DNA of 64,000 nucleotides from Nemopilema nomurai (lineage: Eukaryota > Cnidaria > Scyphozoa > Rhizostomeae > Rhizostomatidae). Position 1 is the first letter of the stretch; every line of letters starts with the position of its first letter. Under the pieces are notes generated by a model. The model searched no databases. It was not told the origin of the DNA and saw nothing but the letters and a program-made list of their open reading frames with translations. The stretch spans positions 1,413,441 to 1,477,440 of the forward strand of contig ML133495.1 in the NCBI GenBank assembly GCA_003864495.1, given 5' to 3'. Both the position numbers and the translations under genes were made by a program. This document shows, one piece after another, positions 13,225 to 25,114 of this stretch.

Positions 13225-14139
13225 ATGTTTCAACATATTGTGATAATCCTCAACTCGATTACAGCGGTAACACTGAACAGCACTCTTTTCGTTCTTAGCT
13301 ATAATTATCAGAGTCTTCGCAGTGATTTCAACAATACGATACTTAGTACATGCTTGGCAGACATACTAGTTTCGCTGCAAATGCTAGCTCTCGCTATAAC
13401 CGCTTTGATAGGCGATAACATCTTGGAAAAGTCACTTAACTGCGATGTGAACGGATTTGTTAGTCTGACTGGCTTTGTTGCCTCTGTTATTGGTTTGGCC
13501 GCGAGTACTTGCTACCGGGCAATAATGATTTGTAAACATGACACGTACCGGAAGTATCTGTCTGGATCCGGAACAAAGTTCTACGTACTGGCATCTTGGC
13601 TTTTCTCGTTAACGATCTCGCTGCCACCCCTTATCGGCTGGAGTAGATTTGCGGTGCAGGAAGGAATGTTTATATGCTTTGTCGAGTGGAAATCGGACGT
13701 TTTCTACACCGTATTCATGGTATTCATCTGTTTTGTGAGTCCCATTATTGCTATTATGGCATCACTTCGTCTGATTATCAAGAAATATAGAACAGTCACA
13801 GCCAATCTGCAGCAGAGCGGTGGAACCCCAAACAAATACAGTATAGAAGGTAAGATTCTTCAAGCAAGGAAGAAGAAATCTGAACAGACCGAGAGGAAGA
13901 TCACTTTTTCCATTTTCATGGTTGCGCTGACGTTTTTCTTTGCATGGGGACCGTTTGTCATTGTAATAATTCTGGAAACGACGTCCACGTCTACGATTCC
14001 CGATTGGTTCAAAGCATTGGGAATCATTCTCGGCTGCATCAACAGCACAGCAAATCCTATTATTCACCTTACAATGAACGGCAATTTCAAGGCAGCAGCA
14101 ATAAAAACGTTTAGAAAAATAGCCAAGCAAACCAAGTAA
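13225..14139 (+). CDS. Class A (rhodopsin-family) GPCR, opsin-like, without retinal lysine
   Basis: This is an intronless seven-transmembrane receptor of 304 residues, acting at the plasma membrane; its ligand is unknown. I chose the ATG at 13225; the frame is open six codons further up, but only from a GTG (13207), and a stop lies at 13165. Visible family marks are TM2 'CLADIL' (residues 43-48), the paired extracellular cysteines C73 and C151, Trp125 in TM4, 'WGP' in TM6 and 'NSTANP' in TM7. The DRY motif is replaced by Y-R-A (R98 kept) and NPxxY by N-P-I-I-H. The position matching bovine rhodopsin Lys296 is Cys271, so it cannot form the retinal Schiff base. It resembles the receptor at 24098-25114 throughout, including a shared 'WKS' after the loop-2 cysteine. 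The very short N-terminus has no signal peptide. A peptide, amine or melatonin-type ligand is possible. Confidence 0.9.
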   Translation: MFQHIVIILNSITAVTLNSTLFVLSYNYQSLRSDFNNTILSTCLADILVSLQMLALAITALIGDNILEKSLNCDVNGFVSLTGFVASVIGLAASTCYRAIMICKHDTYRKYLSGSGTKFYVLASWLFSLTISLPPLIGWSRFAVQEGMFICFVEWKSDVFYTVFMVFICFVSPIIAIMASLRLIIKKYRTVTANLQQSGGTPNKYSIEGKILQARKKKSEQTERKITFSIFMVALTFFFAWGPFVIVIILETTSTSTIPDWFKALGIILGCINSTANPIIHLTMNGNFKAAAIKTFRKIAKQTK

Positions 14140-15066
14140 GGTCTCATTGCTTGACGAACAATTAAAGCCGATTTGCCAGATGCTCCCAACCATTTTGGGC
14201 CCTTGTGAGCACACTACAGTCTTTGAATACTGTTCTTTCGGCAGTCGTCGTATGACAACCATGATAGTAAGAGCTTAGGCATGATAAAATACTGGCCCAA
14301 AATGTGGCATGGGGAACTGCAGAGGGCAATATATGGTTAGATAGGATCAACTTCCTGCATATTTTGGATCAACCTCCGTTACTGCGATCTATTTTGCGGT
14401 GCAGATGACTGACAAAAGGTTTAGTAGCACCTGCTAGTGGAGACAATGTCAAAACCATTGGAGAAGTTCACTCTTCGAGAATTCTGAATAGGCTTAAAGA
14501 GCCTGGTAAAGTTGCGATAGGTAAGCTGATTTGATACTGAGTCAGCAATTAAAAACTTTAACTGACTGACTTACATAAGATTTGTACATTTTGTACAATA
14601 TGGCACATTTTACAAGGATGACTGCTTTGAGAATCGTCCCTTGTTTGTTCCTCAAGAAGGCTGCTGATATGGTATGGTATGCTCGAATTGTGGCCACCTT
14701 TAACACAAGAGGTTGGATCACCAGTGGCAAGACCCATTGACGTTTAGGCCTCATTCAACAACACACTGGCTCAATATAGCACGCACTGAGACCAGCACCA
14801 CCAATTGCCAGCTATAACAGGTATCCAGGTGCCTTCAGACTGGAAGCTGTGATGAACGCGCATGACACAGCCTGATGTTACGCATTTGTGCGAGGTGACC
14901 AAGGTTAAAAATACACACAACATAAACTCTTCCTAAAATTTGATACTTGACATTTCAAACGCCACTCGAAAGCGGCAGGATTTGGGACAATGAAGAATGG
15001 CAGAGATTTTTGTGTCGAGTCAACTGTTGACGACGAAAACCTCATTCAGGGGGGACAGCGATGTTT
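14140..15066. other. Non-genic interval
   Basis: This lies between the plus-strand receptor and the 23-bp array. The start is presumably the receptor 3' UTR. No other gene, RNA or repeat is recognised. Confidence 0.55.
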
Positions 15067-15426
15067 GGACATCCGCTGCGCATCTTGTAGGACATCCGCT
15101 GCGCATCTTGTAGGACATCCGCTGCGCATCTTGTAGGACATCCGCTGCGCATCTTGTAGGACATCCGCTGCGCATCTTGTAGGACATCCGCTGCGCATCT
15201 TGTAGGACATCCGCTGCGCATCTTGTAGGACATCCGCTGCGCATCTTGTAGGACATCCGCTGCGCATCTTGTAGGACATCCGCTGCGCATCTTGTAGGAC
15301 ATCCGCTGCGCATCTTGTAGGACATCCGCTGCGCATCTTGTAGGACATCCGCTGCGCATCTTGTAGGACATCCGCTGCGCATCTTGTAGGACATCCGCTG
15401 CGCATCTTGTAGGACATACGCTGCGC
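15067..15426. repeat. 23-bp tandem array, 15 identical copies plus a diverged end copy
   Basis: The unit ggacatccgctgcgcatctt + gta repeats exactly every 23 bp from 15067 to 15411. A sixteenth copy (15412-15426) changes to 'ggacatacgctgcgc' and runs into 'ttacgctgcgccgcgcg'. The units look identical. The unit is GC-rich compared with its surroundings and contains the palindrome tgcgca. Because 23 is not a multiple of 3, all three minus-strand frames stay open and give the same 23-residue periodic peptide; this is a consequence of the period and not evidence of coding. Confidence 0.96.
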
Positions 15427-18400
15427 TTACGCTGCGCCGCGCGAAAAGGTTGTGCGTCCGCACTTACGAACAACTCAAATGGGGATCGGCCTCGAACACC
15501 CACGGTGTTTTCTGTTGCGGTTTGTTGATAGCGGGTACTAGCAAGCTTATTGTCGCTGTCAGTCTGAACGCACCCTCATATGAATGCTATAAAGTTTTCG
15601 ACCTGTTTCATTTGTCCCTCGAAAACAACTATTTACTTCTAAAGTCGTCAGCTCATATCAACAGTGAGGGCAAATTTCTTGACTGCATCATATATAAGCT
15701 ATTGTACGTCCTAATGCATTCGCTGTTGATCTTTGCAAACACCATTTGTACCTTGTTTAATTTAGGTAGCCTGACTTGTTTAATTTCTTGCAAGTGCAAT
15801 TACCCAATAAGCAAATAAAACAAATTTTCGACGTGTGGCAACGTCAGAAATTGCATTGGAATAATAACAACAAACTTCTGATCAATCCTTCATCTTAATT
15901 CATCTTTGCCAACTATCAATAACTCTCACACGTTTTTACATTGTTTGCATATTGTTATGCATGCATATACTGTAATGTTTTCTCGGCCCAGCACGCAGAC
16001 GTTCTTAGCTATTCCCTTATTTCAGCGCTAAAACTTTCTTAACACTTCCTTAACGTGAAATTTTAGTTACTGAGCAGGCGCAGTAATGGAGAAGATGAAA
16101 TGCTATGAATAAGCTTTATCTCCCAAAAACCCTCAACGTCATAACATTTCTGAATAAGGTAGAAGCAAGGCAACAACTTATCTTAACCTTTTTCGCTCTT
16201 ACACCAGAATTAATTTTGAATCTTTGAATATCTGAATTTTTCTATTTTCTCGGGTTTCGAATATCCAGCCCTGAACTTTTTGAAGAACCGAGCACAACAT
16301 TCTTATAAATGCTTTTTTATAAAAAACGTGCATCTGGATATTCTTATGAACTTTCATGCGAACCTCGCCCTTCACATATGAATTTCATAATTCCAACAAA
16401 GCTCCAACAAACCACTAACACAAACGAAGCCAAAATATTTGACTTAAAGCATGGCACAGTTCATTGGTTTTTTAGAGTATTCAAACGTGCCATCGCACTT
16501 TTATTATATGAGCCTCTTTTTAACAAGTTGTTAAGCATTAATTCGTTTTAACTTTCTCGAGTAACATCGAGTTTCAGTGGACAATAGCCATTTAAATTAT
16601 ACTTAGAAAGGCACCATTTATTTCTGCCGGCTGATATTAATCCATATATAACATTTATTGTCCAAGTTATGCGCATGCTGTCTTAATATAAAAGTCCAGC
16701 GAGTAATAAAAGAAAATATTGTAATGGTATGATGTAAAGTAGTCATTAACTATTCAAATCAGTTGTCTAGCACATTTCTACGTTTCTAACCAAGATTGGA
16801 GTGTATTGAAAACAGCATAAAAACATCTGGAGTGTACTGAAGCAAATCAAGTGTGAGAAAATCGGCCACCAGACTCAAAGCGCCCGTTTCCAACACCACT
16901 TAATAGGCATACAAGTATGAAGCAAAATACTGGCAGTAGTTAGGTGACGAACAAAAGCAGCATTGCAATGTCAGTGCCTTGAATAAGCGTCCTCCTCAAG
17001 TGCCTTCAAAATTCGAATGGGATGAGGGGTACATGAATTAAAGGCAATATCACGTGTTTTATTTACACAGAGATATACACTAGATATGACTCTTGTAGCT
17101 TCGGTGAGATCTTTTCGGAGCCTCAAATGTGACAGCGGGCGCGAAACTTTGTGGTGAATAGCAAAAGAGAAATGGCAATGTAGATATCGACATAATGTAA
17201 AACAGACTGCGTTAATTGACTGAACTAGTAATTATTGCTGATAGTAAAGGCCGTAGATGGAACGGGATATAGGTAAAAAGGCCCGCGAAGGATATTGTGT
17301 AGGGACAAAAGAAAGAGCACATGGGAGAAGAAATAAGACAAATGACGAAACATTATCATAGTCATGTGCAAAGTTAATATGACTTTCAGACCTTTCAGAA
17401 CTATCAGAAAACAGAAAGCAAGCATGTTTCTTATTGCTACTATGTGTATCTGCTTTACCTGAGCATGGAAAAGAGTGGCGCTTCCTAATCAGAAGTGTGC
17501 GCCCGAAGCACTCTGGATTTTGGTGTGAAGTGGTTGCCGGAAACCAGAAAATATAATTCAAGTCACTTGTCTTACAAATGTTGTCAAACATAATTGGTGT
17601 ATCGGAATTACCATGCGACGTGCGCACCGGAGATAAATATATGCGAAAATAAATTCTTAGTTTGAAATTTATCAACATGGTACATATCATTAATATTGTA
17701 TATTCGCTTATGTTCCTGATATTTCTAACTAGAAACATACGAAATAAACTTACTCGCGATAAACAATGACAGCGAATGTTTTTGGATCATTTCAACTTGG
17801 CTTAGCGTATTCAACATCGAGTTTCCTTGCCTCCGAATCCTGTTGCATGCTTGTACTCAAACGCATTCGAGAAGAATGGCCTGGCTCTTTGGGAATAAAA
17901 CCCATTGTATACATGAGGATGCACTTTGGGGGTTGATCATGATACAAGTCTGCCAAGGCTGCAGAGAAATTCCCGTGTGGACGGTTAACAAGAACTCATC
18001 ATTACCTTTTATTTCAACGAGTTTAGCAGGTGTGATTTATTACCTTTAGATTGCAAGGTGTTGGCCCCCAATTTCTGGCAGTATTTGAGTACCCCTAAGG
18101 TCCAACTTGAACAATAAACGCAAGCAGCTGCAAGGGAAAGAATGAGGTAGCGGCGTAAAAGACTAATGATTAGCATCTCAGACATTTACGCATGTGAACA
18201 TCTGTTCGTAACTATACAGAAACAGCCATCTATAGATGTCGTGTACAAAGCGAGTAAATAGCCACAGAATGACAACGCCTAGGTTGTAATCCTATTAGAA
18301 AGCAGGTTTGAAGAAATAAAAGTGAATCGTATGTCTAAATACACATCACACCATGCCAATTATTGCAAGGGGTTTTTTACCAACTTAACTACTGATTTAT

Positions 18401-19606
18401 CAGCATTGAGCACCATAGCCGCCGACTTTTATTTTTCCCAGGGGGGGCTCGTTAAAAGGTAGAGAAATTACCTGTCGCTTTAATAACGTAATACAACATA
18501 TGTAGTATGTATAATAACAAAACAAAACATTTTAATAAAGCAGATATAACATCATGGTCTTCATTATCATCAGTTCAATTCTTTGATCGATTTCAAGCGA
18601 AATTCCCAGGGGGGGGCTCGAGCAATTCCCAGGGGGGGGGGGGGCTCGAGCCCCCAAGCCCCCACGTAGTCGGCGCCTATGTTGAGCACTGATATTATCA
18701 CATTATAAAAGCTAATGACGTAAACTCGCATATAATATTAGAACGATAATGTTTTGTTTTCTCAAGGAAGATTAATCTTGCTATAAATGCAATTAATCTA
18801 GCTTTTTATAGGATAAACTTCGGGATTTATTGCTGGAGAAAAATCTCGTGCAATAATATTTCAGCTGTGTTGTACAGTTTGCTCAGCATGCAGAGAACAA
18901 ACATGACAACATATTACCTATAGAGATAATTGCTGGCCTTCTATGACATCTGATGCGCAATTGGTATGGACGTAGACTTCCCTGGACGAGAAATGCCACG
19001 CTATTTGTCTTCCAATGACAGCAAGATCTTTTCTAGTACGGCAGCAAAGGATTTCAACCTGCCTCCCTAATTCTCCATCTGTTCGTCATAACAGCCTTGC
19101 TCATAGTTACTCTCAGTTGCTCACATAAGACCAAAGACGACTCAGCCAAAAAACCTTGAAAAATACATCAAATTAATAAAAACCTTTGTAGTATTTACTT
19201 GCACCGACGCATGCCAACGAGCAATTACATTGTGATATCAGTCTTAGAGGAACCTAGATTCAAACTTTGACCTAGACTATAAAAAGATGCGGCACCTTAT
19301 TTGAGAAAAGATTTTGAGCAATATCGGCTGTTATCCCCAGATAAAACAGCTTGGAAGGGTTTCTCGTCACCTGCTCCACGGACTTAGAATGCGCCTCGGT
19401 TTGACAATCAGCTAAAATCAGGGTTGTTTTGTTCACATCAAATTATGAACAAGACTATGGGATCGCATTTGCACTGTTATTTGGATCATGAAAAGTCTGT
19501 AGCTGACAACAACTGTGACCCTGGCTAAAGTGGCTGAATCTTTGAGGGAGTAGAAATTGCTTTTAAAAGCTTTACAGACAAATAGACAACAGGCAGGAAT
19601 GTTACA
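15427..19606. other. Non-genic interval with G-tract elements
   Basis: Only short open frames without recognisable domains occur; the longest, on the minus strand at 17232-17738, has no family features. Notable is the G-tract cluster at 18437-18660, annotated separately. Nothing else is recognised. Confidence 0.55.
18437..18660. repeat. Repeated G-tract/CTCGAG motif with palindrome
   Basis: The phrase ccca + G7 or more + ctcg occurs three times: at about 18437-18451, 18606-18620 and 18629-18648. G runs of 8 (18609-18616) and 13 (18632-18644) are followed by ctcgag and two C5 tracts. Positions 18640-18655 form a perfect palindrome, G5-CTCGAG-C5. The segment can form hairpins and possibly a G-quadruplex. 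The long homopolymer could have assembly length errors. Confidence 0.75.
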
Positions 19607-21213
19607 CGCTTTTTTATAAGGAACCTACCTCAAGGCCTAGTTCCAAAAGTTCCTTATTCATAGACTTCGAATCATCAGATTTTAGTACCAAAAGTTCCTT
19701 AATAGTTCCTTAATTTTCGCTGTACATCAATAAGCCTTAGCACTTAATAAAGAGAGGTGCGAGACAGCATATGCGGAAACTACTCAATGAAGCACTTGAC
19801 ACACGAAAAACAAACAATCTATGCGAGTATTGGCTGCAAATGAAAGGAACCGGCTTTTTAGTTATTGATGCTTCGCAAGAACTAACTTTGGGGTCTCTTT
19901 TGTTCGAAATTTAAATCAACAATTCTTTTATACTGTACTTGATGCTATATTGTACTGCTTTGCAAGCATAACACCCTTTCTGTGCGACGATTCAAATTTT
20001 TCAGCCATCAGAATGAGACCAGAATGAGAAGGAGATCAATGATGCACGACAGCGAGGCCAAAAGAAAGAAGAGTAGCGTTAACTGACCATGTACAACTTT
20101 GTCCTAATAATTCGCTCCAGCATGCAGAGCTACTTGAGGGGAAATATGGACCAGCACCTATATGGTAACTAATCATTTCTCAAGAAACTGATGGTAAAAA
20201 GACAATGAGATAATGATGGTAGTAATACTATTCATGGAGTATGTCTACTGCCAAGGAGAATGCGATGTTGAAGCCGATGTTTAACGTATGATGGTTGTGG
20301 TCGTTAGCATGGCTTTGATTTGATTTGATGAAACTAAAAATTACACACATACTACCTACCATGAGTTGTCAACCATATAAAATACTAAAAAACTCGACTT
20401 TACATGCTGACCTTATACATTGTGCTGCACAGTTAGTTGTAACCATATATGGACTGTCACTTTTTAAAGATAAATTAGTCAATCTACACAAAAGGCCTAT
20501 CGAAGCTTGGTACCAAACCTAATTCACGCCTGGTACACTCACAGTCCCATCGTGTATATCCTTGGTTTATCAAGGTTTCAACCGCACGCTAATCTTCAAT
20601 AACAGGACATTGCGATCCTTACAAGAATTAGATGGAGAACTGACTCAAAATTGGCAGCATCTTCAGGTTTGGGTCTTTTCGCAAAATTTCATATATACAG
20701 TTAATGCTTCTGCAAACAAAATTATTGTTGATGCAATTAAATGTAAACTGCGCCTTGCCAATTGGATAAGATTCCTAAGTTTAGCTGCAGTTGCCTTCTT
20801 AATTGTCTACACGTTTTTTTATAAGGAACCGCTTTATAAGGAACTACATGTAGAATGCTGAAATATTTGAAGAACGTATACTACTAAAAAGGAAATCCCT
20901 AAGGAACTTTTCGATTTGAAAAGTTTTCATAACTGCAAGCATCAAGAACTAGAAAGCCGATTCCATTATTTGCAGCCAATCCTCGCGTATATTGTTTGCT
21001 ATTCGTGTGTCAAGTTCTTCATTGAGTAGTTTCCGCATATGCTGTCTTGCTCCTCTCTCTATTAAGTGTTAAGGCTTATTGTAGTCAAACCCCGAAAGTG
21101 AGAACTTAAGGAACTTTTAAGGAACTTTTGGTACTAAAATCTGATGATTTGAGGTCTACGAATAAGGAACTTTTGGAACTAGGCCTTGAGGTAGGTTCCT
21201 TATAAAAAAAGCG
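19607..21213. mobile_element. Foldback / long-TIR non-autonomous DNA element
   Basis: About 250 bp at 19607-19855 reappears inverted at about 20957-21213. Both arms share 'ataaggaacctacctcaagg', 'cctagttccaaaagttcctt', 'agcatatgcggaaactactc' and 'gcaaacaat'-like sequence in the same order. Each end begins cgcttttttta... A third, short copy of the terminal motif ('tttttataaggaaccgc') lies inside at about 20812-20845. The ~1.1-kb interior has no transposase-like frame. Arms differ by scattered substitutions and a small length difference, so insertion is not very recent. I could not identify a clear target duplication. Confidence 0.85.
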
Positions 21214-24097
21214 CGTATATCATGAGTCACTTGACACCTCTGAAGTGCACGATCGTTGAGAGTGATGTTTGCGCGTATAAAATCACGCGCGTGTGAATTG
21301 CGATGACGCTTATAGAATGACTGGTGTATGAAAAAGCTGGTGATGTTCACAAATAGAACAAGAGAAGCTACTGATATTTTCTCCTGTTTCCATAAGCTGA
21401 CAAGAATCGGCGAACAAATGAAGCTTATGTAACAAAATGACATTGTCAGCGATTAATACCACAATGATTCTAGAGCAGCTTAAGGTGCAGCAAGATTGAC
21501 TGGAAGCGTTAGGAAAGTTTCAGATTACATCATGGATGCGTCATTCCAAGTTTCTATAGAAGCGATGTGTTTACCGCTAATTGCGAGAGTTGAGACCATA
21601 ATCAATCGTAAAGAGTGTTGTTGAAAGAGCCAGGATCATGGAGACCCCATTAGAAAGAAGCAAGAGCTCAGACCCCAGTGCGAACCGCAAAATGTCTTGT
21701 GATTCTTATGGTTCTGCATACTCGCAATGGCACTGTACTGACGTCAAACAACGTACCGAAAGGATTCCCAATTGAACAATCAATCGAGCTTTATACGAGT
21801 TTACTGAGCTTTACCGCCCTGGGTGCTTGAGCATTCAATGACGAAGATTTGTCGTAGGTTTTTTATTGGAAAAGCAAACATGCACACTGCCAGATGATGA
21901 CAGCAGTGCATAACATGTTATAATAGAATGTCATATCTGAAGGATGCCCTGCCATTTGATATCGTATAACAAAATTTAATGACTGTAATATAATACAAAG
22001 TGATGTAAATCGATTTTTCATGTAATTTCAATTGATCAAATCGTATAATGTGGAACATGATGCATGTTATAAAAAGCAATCTGGTTCAGCACGATACAAC
22101 GAAGGGAAAATATCAGAAACAAATATTTTAAGAACGTTTTTCCAGGTCATCATGGTCATCACATAAAAGTCTGCTGAACCATTGAGCACGAACGGTAAGA
22201 ATAATCATAATTGCCAATAATATCAACCGCCTTTCTCTTTATATCTCCGGCCCTTCTTACATGTATAAAACTTGCGAATACTACACGAACAGGTGGGTTT
22301 AGTCGGTTAGAGGCTCTTCTCCTAACAATGAAAGTCACTGGGAGAAGAGAGGTGTGAGGCTGTGGCATGCAAAGAGTTTGTTCTGCACTTCTCGCAGTTG
22401 TTGAATGCATTATTGGCATCTTTTTCAATCTAAAAAACTATCAAAATACGCTTGCATGAGAAAACGATAATGAAGGGCAGGTGTGACGTCTGTTCTTGTG
22501 AATTCATTGGGAAATATTCAACGATTCTGTAGAAATTAAGACTTTTGGGATTTTGACAAGGAATTTACTTGAAAAAAGGAAGAAACGCTTCATCTTGTTC
22601 TCTTAAGATTGTAAAGAGCTAATGCATACACGCTAGACGAGCCCTGCTAGAGGCCGTTATAGCGAGACTGCGTTCAAGCGGAGCGGGCACTTTTCAAAGC
22701 CAGTTGACTTTATTAGTTCGAAAAAGTCGACCACGTGAACCGCGTTGAAACACTATGAAAATGAATGACACAGGAGCATACAAACTTTCGTGAAATATCA
22801 TGATTGCTTGTCCAAATGTGAGGTGTTCGCCTGTTACCAAGGCAAAAATGGGAAGAAAAGGGCCTGTTTAGATGACCGTGGTCAGGCGTAAATTGAACTA
22901 GGAAATAAGAATTCATTTTTGTAGACAGATAATCAGCATAAAAATATGATGAGAAAGTCAAACTCTGCTTCTTTCTGTGGAGAACACAGACAGAACTGTA
23001 AACAGAGCTTTGCCAATTGACTTGTCCAAGGTGGGATTGCCAGCAATAATGAGTTCGTTTTGGTGCAGTTCTGCGAAAATATGTGTAAGCTGAGCTAATG
23101 TCTTCCGCAAATTATGATTGGCTTTCTCCCACGCTTTCAATTAGAGATTTTCAAACCATTTACCCGTGAAGTAACTTAAAACAATGACCTTGCAAGAGGC
23201 TAGAGAGAGTACTGTCTTTAGCATCGAATAAAGGAAAGAATGTAGAAAAGGCGAATGATGAGATACGAAATCACACAAAAAAAGAAAAGTAAACTCGATT
23301 TAGTGACTGTTGAAAAACATTAAATGTGGATTATGAAAAACATTCACACAGTTTTGAGAAAATTGTCGGAGAAAAAGAGTTGCATAGCTTTGTCTATGTG
23401 GATATCCCAAGATACTCTAGTAGCCACTAGCAACCATACGTTCAACTAAAAATTTCAACCAACGAGGAAGGGTTCATATGCTTTGCAATAGAAAAACAAA
23501 CATTAAATTTCTGAATTGGCAGGAAGAAAGAGCATAGTCTACTTTCGTCGACGCTCGTACCACCATGCCAAAAGCATCTTGATGACATCACAAAAATAGA
23601 AAACTGAATTGCAAAACGTTTGCTTAAAAACAAAGTATTTCTATCCGTCTTTGGCTGGAAGGGTGCTTGCATTGACAGATCAAATGGTCGCCGCATAATG
23701 GATGCTGACCAATTTTTAGCTTTGATATGTTTTACTTTAAAGAGTAATACACCTGCTCCCAGTACAGTGTTCCTTAAGAAATGCTTTGCTTTAAAACTTT
23801 TTCTTAAAATTCTGATTTTGAAACCTGGGTCTTAATATTGATCTACTTTCAAGTTTTGGTTGTGCAATTACTGCTAAGATATGAAAATCTTTGTCGCAAA
23901 TTTTCAACTTCAAAGTCTTCGTCGTGAGTTTCAAATCCTCTATCATAAATATTTGAAGCCAAAATCTTTGTCATGCGCTTCTCACTACAAAACCTTCAAG
24001 CTTTTACGCTTAAGCGTTCTCCAAAAAGTTCAGTGGAATACAAGTTTCCAAACCTCGAAGTATCTATTATTCAGGTGTAAGGAAGGCGTCGCCTTTA
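21214..24097. other. Non-genic interval
   Basis: No gene or structured repeat is recognised. The right-hand part probably includes the 3' UTR of the minus-strand receptor that ends at 24098. Confidence 0.5.
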
Positions 24098-25114
24098 TCA
24101 ACTTTTGGCTACTTTCGCTACGGCCGACCGGTGGTTGGCAAATGAACCCTCGATTCTGCTGGAGGGCGCGAATCCAACGCTCGACTTCAGACCGAGTTTT
24201 TGACGCACGGCTCTTCTGAAGTTCATGTTTACGGTTATGTAGACGATCGGGTTGGCAGTGCTGTTGAAGCAGCCAAACAGAAAGGAGCACATGTCCAGCC
24301 AGCGCGGCACACCTTGGTCGCCAATAACCTCCAAGAACATAACCACTACAAATGGTCCCCACGCGACGAAGAACACGACGACGACTAGAATGATGGATAG
24401 CGTGATTTGCTTCTCTGATCTTTCGTTTCTCTTTGCCCGGCTCGACGCAAGCATGTTGGAGGGGCTTGCGTTGCGCCGCTGCCCATCATTGTCACGCATC
24501 AGAGATGCCTCGGTTTTCCTCTTCGTTCTGACAATAAGAAACAGCGAAACGAGCGTAGCTGTAATCGGCCCGCAAAAGCACACCAAAATCATGAACAACA
24601 TGTAGGACATGCTTGACTTCCAGTCGGCAAAACAGACCGACTTACCAGCGTGATAAGAAAACCTTGCCCAGCCGAAAAACGGTGGCATCGACAAAAGGGC
24701 AGAAATTAACCACACCATAAGAATATACACCGCTGTTCCGACTCTGGTAAACAATTCCCCGTAGAGCTGACTTTTGCAAACGAGAACGTAACGATTTACG
24801 CTGACCGCTGCCAAAGACATAACCGATGCGACAAACGAAATCAAATTGATAAATCCCGTAAAATCACACCAAACTGCGCTGGATATAGTCTTCCCGTTCT
24901 GTGAAAGCGTTTCAATTGTCGATATTAGTAAGTTCACCGAGACGATAATATCTGCGACAGATGCGTTTACGATCGTTGCGTTGAACGAGGAGCGGAGCGA
25001 GCGAACGTTGAGCACCAAGTAGACAACAAAGCTGTTCAAAGCTGCTGCAAAGAGCGCGTTGGTGATGAGAAACACGGCCTCCCAGGCATTCATCCGAACA
25101 GTTATAGTTGCCAT
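24098..25114 (-). CDS. Class A (rhodopsin-family) GPCR, opsin-like, without retinal lysine
   Basis: This intronless seven-transmembrane receptor has 338 residues from the ATG at 25114 (an in-frame GTG at 25126 is not used; a second ATG follows seven codons later). Family marks are TM1 'AALNSFVVYLVLNV', TM2 'ASVADIIVSV', N-R-Y in place of DRY at the end of TM3, a loop-2 cysteine followed by 'FADWKS', TM6 'FFVAWGPFVVV' and TM7 'NSTANPIVY' with NPxxY intact. The position matching rhodopsin Lys296 is Cys282, so it is not a photopigment of the usual kind. Intracellular loop 3 is Lys/Arg-rich, and the cytoplasmic tail of about 45 residues contains Ser/Arg-rich sequence. It is a diverged paralogue of the receptor at 13225-14139, in convergent orientation about 10 kb away. 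GC-richer DNA at about 25130-25480 is likely its 5' flank. The ligand cannot be inferred. Confidence 0.92.
   Translation of the reverse strand: MATITVRMNAWEAVFLITNALFAAALNSFVVYLVLNVRSLRSSFNATIVNASVADIIVSVNLLISTIETLSQNGKTISSAVWCDFTGFINLISFVASVMSLAAVSVNRYVLVCKSQLYGELFTRVGTAVYILMVWLISALLSMPPFFGWARFSYHAGKSVCFADWKSSMSYMLFMILVCFCGPITATLVSLFLIVRTKRKTEASLMRDNDGQRRNASPSNMLASSRAKRNERSEKQITLSIILVVVVFFVAWGPFVVVMFLEVIGDQGVPRWLDMCSFLFGCFNSTANPIVYITVNMNFRRAVRQKLGLKSSVGFAPSSRIEGSFANHRSAVAKVAKS

Noticed and set aside
13225..14139. Calling the two receptors opsins
   Set aside because: Both have Cys instead of the retinal-binding lysine in TM7, so a photopigment name is not justified; only 'opsin-like class A GPCR' is.
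13762..14262. 166-codon minus-strand frame opposite the first receptor
   Set aside because: It overlaps the receptor's conserved TM6/TM7 coding in antisense and has no domain; it is a shadow of the real gene.
15067..15426. CRISPR-like array
   Set aside because: There are no spacers: units are directly adjacent and identical, and the DNA is animal.
15020..15503. Minus-strand frames of about 150 codons encoding a Cys-rich 23-residue repeat
   Set aside because: All three frames are open simply because a stop-free 23-bp unit is repeated; no start context or homologous protein supports coding.
17232..17738. 168-codon minus-strand frame
   Set aside because: No domain, low-complexity composition typical of chance frames, and no splice-linked neighbours.
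20325..20861. Two short plus-strand frames inside the foldback element as transposase
   Set aside because: They are 65 and 99 codons, unrelated to any transposase motif I know, and the region contains stops in all frames between them.
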